A DNA stretch of 64,000 nt from Arthrobacter methylotrophus (GTDB taxonomy: Bacteria; Actinomycetota; Actinomycetes; Actinomycetales; Micrococcaceae), in contig NZ_BAABED010000001.1 in NCBI RefSeq assembly GCF_039539965.1, positions 3,472,001 to 3,536,000 on the forward strand. The letters run 5' to 3'. This document shows, piece by piece, positions 59,747 through 64,000 of the stretch. Under the pieces are notes generated by a model. That model searched no databases, was not told the origin of the DNA, and saw only the letters and a program-made list of their open reading frames with translations. Position numbers and translations under genes: made by a program. Each line of letters starts with the position of its first letter. The first letter of the stretch is position 1.

Positions 59747-61390
59747 GTGAGCGACGGTCCGCTGATCGTGCAGAGCGACAAAACCATCCTGCTGGAAGTC
59801 GACCATGAGCTCGCCACCGAGGCACGGCATGCGATTGCGGCATTCGCCGAGCTGGAGCGCGCTCCGGAACATGTCCATAGCTACCGGCTCACCCCTTTGG
59901 GCCTATGGAATGCGCGCGCCGCCGGACTGGACGCCGAAAAAGTCCTCGATACGCTCCTGCGCTATTCCCGGTTTCCGGTGCCGCACTCGTTGCTGATCGA
60001 CATTGAAGAGACAATGTCGCGCTATGGCCGGCTGCGATTGGAGAAAGACCCGCAACACGGATTGGTCATGCGCACCGACGACTACCCTGTGCTCGAGGAG
60101 GTCATCCGGGCCAAGAAGATCGCACCGTTGCTGGGTCCCAGGATCGATGGCGAAACCGTGGTGGTGCATTCCTCCCAGCGGGGCCAGCTCAAGCAATTGC
60201 TGCTCAAGATCGGGTGGCCGGCCGAGGACCTCGCCGGCTACGTGGACGGCACTCCGCATTTGATTGCCTTGAACGAGGAGGGCTGGCATCTGCGGCCCTA
60301 CCAAAAGCTTGCCACGGAGAACTTCTGGGCCGGCGGAAGCGGTGTCGTCGTCCTGCCCTGTGGTGCGGGGAAGACGCTGGTGGGGGCGGCCGCCATGGCT
60401 ATCAGCTCCACGACTACGCTGATCCTGGTGACCAACACGGTCGCCGCCCGGCAGTGGAAGGACGAACTCCTCAAGCGGACGTCCTTGACGGAGCAGGAGA
60501 TCGGCGAGTATTCGGGGGCGGTCAAGGAAGTCCGGCCCGTCACGATCGCCACATACCAGGTCCTGACTACCAAGCGCGGAGGCCTCTACCCGCATCTGGA
60601 GCTCGTGGACGGGCACGACTGGGGACTCATCATCTACGACGAAGTCCACCTGCTGCCCGCCCCGATCTTCCGGATGACCGCGGACTTGCAGGCGCGCCGG
60701 CGCCTTGGGCTCACGGCAACGCTGGTGCGTGAGGACGGACGCGAAGGCGAGGTCTTCAGCCTGATTGGTCCCAAGCGCTACGACGCACCGTGGAAGGACA
60801 TCGAAGCCCAGGGCTATATTGCGCCGGCGGACTGCGTGGAGGTCCGGGTGGACCTCCCCCGAGACGAGCGCGTGGCCTACGCCATGGCCGAAGATGCGGA
60901 CAAGTACCGTTTGTGCGCGACGTCGGAGACCAAGACCCACTTGGTGGAGCAGCTCGTGACTCTCCACCAGGGCGAGCAGCTGCTGGTGATCGGCCAGTAC
61001 ATCGACCAGTTGGATGAGATCGGCGAGCGCTTGGACGCTCCCGTGATCAAAGGCGACACCACGGTGAAAGTGCGGCAGAAGCTCTTTGATGCCTTCCGTG
61101 CCGGGGACATCAAGACCCTCGTGGTGTCCAAAGTGGCCAACTTCTCGATCGACCTTCCCGAAGCCTCCGTGGCGATCCAGGTATCGGGGTCCTTCGGTTC
61201 CCGCCAAGAAGAAGCCCAGAGGTTGGGGCGCTTGCTTCGCCCGAAGCAGGACGGCCGGGCCGCACGCTTCTACTCCTTGGTCGCCAGGGACACCCTCGAC
61301 CAGGACTTCGCCGCCAAGCGGCAACGTTTCCTCGCCGAACAGGGCTACGCGTACCGGATCATGGATGCCAAGGACGTTCCAACTGCTTAG
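59747..61390 (+). CDS. XPB/Ssl2-type DNA repair helicase
   Basis: 547 residues from GTG 59747, GAGGAAG upstream. N-terminal damage-recognition-like domain (1-170), then superfamily 2 motifs: LRPYQKLATENFW (Q-like), LPCGAGKTLVG (Walker A), TNTVAARQWKDELL (Ia), YDEVHLLPAP (DEVH), GLTATLVREDGR (III), VISKVANFSIDLPEA-like V, and QEEAQRLGRLLRPK (VI). It is a 3'-5' DNA translocase related to the archaeal/eukaryal XPB. Bacterial XPB occurs mainly in actinobacteria. Confidence 0.95.
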   Translation: MSDGPLIVQSDKTILLEVDHELATEARHAIAAFAELERAPEHVHSYRLTPLGLWNARAAGLDAEKVLDTLLRYSRFPVPHSLLIDIEETMSRYGRLRLEKDPQHGLVMRTDDYPVLEEVIRAKKIAPLLGPRIDGETVVVHSSQRGQLKQLLLKIGWPAEDLAGYVDGTPHLIALNEEGWHLRPYQKLATENFWAGGSGVVVLPCGAGKTLVGAAAMAISSTTTLILVTNTVAARQWKDELLKRTSLTEQEIGEYSGAVKEVRPVTIATYQVLTTKRGGLYPHLELVDGHDWGLIIYDEVHLLPAPIFRMTADLQARRRLGLTATLVREDGREGEVFSLIGPKRYDAPWKDIEAQGYIAPADCVEVRVDLPRDERVAYAMAEDADKYRLCATSETKTHLVEQLVTLHQGEQLLVIGQYIDQLDEIGERLDAPVIKGDTTVKVRQKLFDAFRAGDIKTLVVSKVANFSIDLPEASVAIQVSGSFGSRQEEAQRLGRLLRPKQDGRAARFYSLVARDTLDQDFAAKRQRFLAEQGYAYRIMDAKDVPTA

Positions 61391-61415
61391 GCGTTAAGCA
61401 AGCCGGCGCTAAGCG

Positions 61416-61670
61416 CTAGGCAACCAGCTGTTGTGCGTGTTCGTGCTGCTGTTGCGCTGCCGGCAGCACGACGACGTCGACAACCGCCCATGCTTCAGCT
61501 TCTTTCAGCTGCGCATTCGCGAAGCGCTCAGCGGCGGAGCGATCGCCGAATTCCTCGTGCTCGATGCGTCCGGAAAGTGTGTTCAGGTAGCTGACATGGA
61601 ATTCGAGCTGCTGGGCTTCCGGTGTTTGCGAGTTCGGTGTTTGCGAGTTCGGTGTTTGTGAATTCTCCAT
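61416..61670 (-). CDS. Small hypothetical protein with tandem SQTPN repeats at the N-terminus
   Basis: 84 residues. The first 17 residues are three SQTPN-like units encoded by a 15-bp tandem repeat (61621-61665). The rest (EFHVSYLNTLSGRIEHEEFGDRSAAERFANAQLKEAEAWAVVDVVVLPA) looks like a small alpha/beta domain; a His/Gln-rich tail follows. I recognise no family. It is convergent with the XPB gene and upstream-adjacent to lysG on the same strand. Confidence 0.65.
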   Translation of the reverse strand: MENSQTPNSQTPNSQTPEAQQLEFHVSYLNTLSGRIEHEEFGDRSAAERFANAQLKEAEAWAVVDVVVLPAAQQQHEHAQQLVA

Positions 61671-61740
61671 GGCTCCAGTGTGAAACGAGGCTACGACAAT
61701 TCATGACCGTGCTCGCAGCGTGTTGGCATTTGGCTGGCTG

Positions 61741-62649
61741 TCAGGCTCTGCGCAGCACGTCCGCGGCGGTGCTGCGGACCGCCTCGGTCACGGCGTCCAG
61801 TATCCGCGATGGAGTCCGCCATCGTTGCCAGTAGAGGGGAATGTCCAGCGGCCGCCCGGGCGCGAGTTCCACCAAGCGCCCATCGGCTATCTCCCGTTCA
61901 CATTGCGTCTCAGGCAAGAGCCCCCACCCCAGCCCCAAACGGATGGTCTCGGCAAACTCCTGGCTCGACGGAACGTAATGGCGCGGACCTGCCGGTTCCA
62001 TTCCACGCCGCGCGCCGCCCATGAGCTCCAGGAACCGATGCTGGTACTCATCCTTGCGGTCAAAGTCCACGGCAGGAGCCGCGCGCAGGGAGGCGACGTT
62101 CACGCCGTCGGGAAGCCACCGGGTCCTGAAACCCGGGGTGGTGACGGCGCGGTAGCGCATGCTTCCCAGCGGCTCCACGCGGCAGCCCTGTACAGGCTCC
62201 GGAGTCGCCGTTACCGCGGCCATCACCATTCCGGCGCGCAGCATGGACGTGGAATGCTGTTCATCGTCACGGTGGAGGTCGAACACGGCATTCAACTCGG
62301 CGGGGACCCGGGTGAGTGCATTGAGGAACCACACAGCAAGCGAATCCGCGTTGACCACGATCGGAACCGAGACCATCGGGGACTCGCCTGGCAGGCCCAG
62401 CTCACGTTCCGCGTCGGCTTCCAGCTGGGCAAATTGCCTCGCGAGCCTGAGCACCACCTGTCCCGACTCGGTGGCCTGGACGGGGTTGCTGCGCTGGAGC
62501 AACACCCTTCCGGATGCCTGTTCCAACGCCTTGAGCCGCTGGGAGACCGCCGACGGCGTGATGTTCAGTGACCGCGCGGCCGCCTCGAGCGTACCTTCCG
62601 TGAGCACGGCGGCGAAGGTGTGCAGCTGTTCCGAAGAGAATCTGACCAT
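61741..62649 (-). CDS. lysG: LysR-family regulator of lysine/arginine export (LysG/ArgP)
   Basis: 302 residues. N-terminal LysR winged helix (LHTFAAVLTEGTLEAAARSLNITPSAVSQRLKALE) and a co-inducer domain. The ITPSAVSQRLKALE helix and the divergent lysE partner identify the ArgP/LysG branch, which activates the exporter when basic amino acids accumulate. The start ATG (62649) lies inside a perfect palindrome (62647-62663). ArgP-type proteins use lysine or arginine as ligands. Confidence 0.92.
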   Translation of the reverse strand: MVRFSSEQLHTFAAVLTEGTLEAAARSLNITPSAVSQRLKALEQASGRVLLQRSNPVQATESGQVVLRLARQFAQLEADAERELGLPGESPMVSVPIVVNADSLAVWFLNALTRVPAELNAVFDLHRDDEQHSTSMLRAGMVMAAVTATPEPVQGCRVEPLGSMRYRAVTTPGFRTRWLPDGVNVASLRAAPAVDFDRKDEYQHRFLELMGGARRGMEPAGPRHYVPSSQEFAETIRLGLGWGLLPETQCEREIADGRLVELAPGRPLDIPLYWQRWRTPSRILDAVTEAVRSTAADVLRRA

Positions 62650-62663
62650 AAGATGATCTTATG
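62647..62663. promoter_or_regulatory. Perfect palindrome over the lysG start (candidate LysG operator)
   Basis: CATAAGATGATCTTATG, an 8-1-8 perfect palindrome. Its left CAT is the lysG start codon, and it lies 55 bp before lysE. AT-rich sequence towards lysE (TGTATAGCTGTACTAATGC) may hold the exporter promoter. Binding would block lysG and could recruit polymerase to lysE. Confidence 0.6.
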
Positions 62664-62718
62664 ATGCCTAAGAATGTATAGCTGTACTAATGCTGCGTGC
62701 TGAACCTAGCCTCGAAGA

Positions 62719-63354
62719 ATGATCTCTCCCGACGCGTTTCATGCCGCTTGCCTTGGCCTCGGCGCAGGCCTGGCCCTCATCGTTGCCATCGGCGCACAGA
62801 ACGCCTTCGTCCTCCGGCAAGGAATCCGCGGCGAACACATCGGGCCCATCGTCGCGGTGTGCGCCATCTCGGACGCCATCCTCATCGCGGCCGGGGTACT
62901 CGGCACCGGTGCCCTGCTCACCGCGGCCCCTGCCGCCGTCGTCGGCCTCCGTTACGTTGGTGCCGCTTTCCTCATCACGTATGGGGTGATGGCGGCGCGG
63001 CGGATCCTCACGCCGAAAGCACTGGAGTCCGCCGATCCAGAATCTTCGGGCAGCAGTCGAAGCGGACGGGCGGCTACCCTCGCAACCGTCCTGGCCCTGA
63101 CCTGGCTCAATCCGCATGTCTACCTGGACACCGTCTTGCTGCTGGGATCTCTGGCGAACACCCAGGGGCCCGGGCTGCAGTGGTGGTTTGGCGCCGGAGC
63201 CATGCTGGGCAGCATTGCATGGTTCAGTTCGCTGGGGTTCGGCGCAAGACTGCTGCGCGGATTCTTTGCGCGCCCGGCGTCCTGGCGAATCCTGGACGGC
63301 GGGATTGCCGTCACTATGGTGGGACTCGGCGTCGGATTGGCCCTGGGCACCTGA
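62719..63354 (+). CDS. lysE: LysE/ArgO-family basic amino-acid exporter
   Basis: 211 residues, six hydrophobic segments; the family start LGLGAGLALIVAIGAQNAFVLRQGIRGEH and the ALTWLNPHVYLDT motif are diagnostic for LysE/ArgO. It exports L-lysine and L-arginine to prevent toxic accumulation, e.g. during growth on peptides. Divergent from lysG, its activator. ATG 62719; GAAGA is a weak ribosome site. Confidence 0.95.
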   Translation: MISPDAFHAACLGLGAGLALIVAIGAQNAFVLRQGIRGEHIGPIVAVCAISDAILIAAGVLGTGALLTAAPAAVVGLRYVGAAFLITYGVMAARRILTPKALESADPESSGSSRSGRAATLATVLALTWLNPHVYLDTVLLLGSLANTQGPGLQWWFGAGAMLGSIAWFSSLGFGARLLRGFFARPASWRILDGGIAVTMVGLGVGLALGT

Positions 63355-63406
63355 CGGCCACGCAACCACGACACCTGGATAATTCTCACAACAAGCATCC
63401 AGTCAA

Positions 63407-63423
63407 CTCCCAGAAACTGGGAG
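63407..63423 (+). promoter_or_regulatory. Hairpin covering the ribosome-binding site of the response regulator
   Basis: CTCCCAGaaaCTGGGAG: a 7-bp stem with a 3-nt loop whose right arm contains the GGGAG ribosome-binding sequence, five bases before ATG 63428. In mRNA the site would be hidden, so translation may depend on unfolding. Confidence 0.55.
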
Positions 63424-63427
63424 CATC

Positions 63428-64000
63428 ATGAATGGTATGAAAAAGAACGGCCCCGAAGCCAAGCTGCTCGTCGTCGACGACGAACCCAACATCCGTGAGC
63501 TGCTCTCCACCTCGCTGCGCTTTGCTGGCTTTGAGGTCGTTGCGGCGTCGAACGGCCGCGAAGCACTCGCAGCCGCGGATCTCCACGCCCCGGACCTCGC
63601 GGTCCTGGACGTCATGCTCCCGGACATGGACGGGTTCACCGTCACTCGCCGCCTCCGGGCTGCCGGGAAGCACTTCCCCGTCCTGTTCCTGACCGCCAAG
63701 GACGACACCGAGGACAAGGTCACCGGCCTGACTGTGGGCGGGGACGACTACGTCACCAAGCCCTTCAGCCTGGATGAAGTGGTGGCGCGGATCCGCGCCG
63801 TGTTGCGCCGCACGCAGCCCATGGAAGACGACGACGCCGTCATCCGCGTCGATGACCTGGAACTCGACGACGACGCGCACGAGGTACGCCGAGGCGGCAC
63901 CATCATCGAGCTCTCACCCACCGAGTTCAAACTGCTGCGCTACCTCATGCTGAACCCCAACCGGGTGCTCTCCAAGGCGCAGATCCTGGACCACGTCTGG
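63428..64000 (+). CDS. OmpR/PhoB-type response regulator (3' end outside window)
   Basis: 191 codons visible. Receiver domain with the acidic pair in LLVVDDEPNIRELL, phospho-acceptor Asp in LAVLDVMLPDMDGF (about residue 59), the Thr/Lys switch residues in FLTAKDD and YVTKPFSLDE. It is followed by the start of a winged-helix Trans_reg_C domain (ELSPTEFKLLRYLMLNPNRVLSKAQILDHVW). A typical two-component regulator; a histidine kinase gene is expected just downstream. Its targets cannot be inferred here. The start is ATG 63428, with the ribosome site inside a hairpin. Confidence 0.93.
   Translation, partial: MNGMKKNGPEAKLLVVDDEPNIRELLSTSLRFAGFEVVAASNGREALAAADLHAPDLAVLDVMLPDMDGFTVTRRLRAAGKHFPVLFLTAKDDTEDKVTGLTVGGDDYVTKPFSLDEVVARIRAVLRRTQPMEDDDAVIRVDDLELDDDAHEVRRGGTIIELSPTEFKLLRYLMLNPNRVLSKAQILDHVW

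Overview
The window is chromosomal DNA of a high-GC Gram-positive bacterium, almost certainly a member of the Micrococcaceae close to Arthrobacter/Paenarthrobacter. I infer this from the GC content, the many GTG/TTG starts, actinobacterial families (Cgl0159-like aldolase, DUF3027, DUF6457, DUF6314), c-di-AMP riboswitches in front of cell-wall hydrolases and a LysG/LysE pair. I see no phage, transposase, integrase or CRISPR array. Most of it is ordinary chromosome broken by small accessory islands and intergenic repeats.

1-15 kb is an inositol utilisation region. Reading leftwards on the minus strand are a sugar ABC transporter (binding protein, permease, ATPase cut by the window edge) and its LacI-type regulator. 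A divergent pair (Gfo/Idh dehydrogenase plus sugar isomerase) runs on the plus strand. A minus-strand operon iolC - Cgl0159-like - iolD - mmsA/iolA - iolE - iolG - iolH ends in a strong bidirectional terminator. A tautomerase gene sits upstream of iolC. A TGTCCTGACA-type motif lies in all four promoter regions and probably marks the regulon. No iolB is present.

15-27 kb holds sucCD, the helicase gene pcrA, a block of direct repeats, an inositol-monophosphatase-family gene and a membrane protein. It also holds the most unusual locus: a TPR protein gene divergent from a small secreted protein with four perfect AIGWWPN heptads. A GGDEF-EAL protein with a STAS-like partner, a DUF998 gene (probably frameshifted) and tRNA-Arg(CCT) follow.

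27-38 kb contains a DUF6314 gene starting one base after the tRNA, a NUDIX gene, and a hybrid histidine kinase overlapping a PleD-like diguanylate cyclase response regulator. Next is an ABC-F plus ABC exporter operon with a translated leader and an attenuator-like hairpin, then an HTH/membrane protein pair.

38-54 kb contains a cystine-type amino-acid ABC transporter whose binding-protein signal peptide looks frameshifted, a GH38 alpha-mannosidase, and a molybdenum cluster (fdhD, FdhF/YdeP-type oxidoreductase, moeA, DUF6457, mobA). It also has an HNH nuclease, two cell-wall hydrolases each behind its own c-di-AMP riboswitch, and a DtxR-family regulator.

54-64 kb contains serC, an MFS exporter, DUF3027 and cold-shock-domain genes, an XPB-type helicase with its helicase-associated partner, lysG/lysE with a palindromic operator, and the start of an OmpR-type response regulator.
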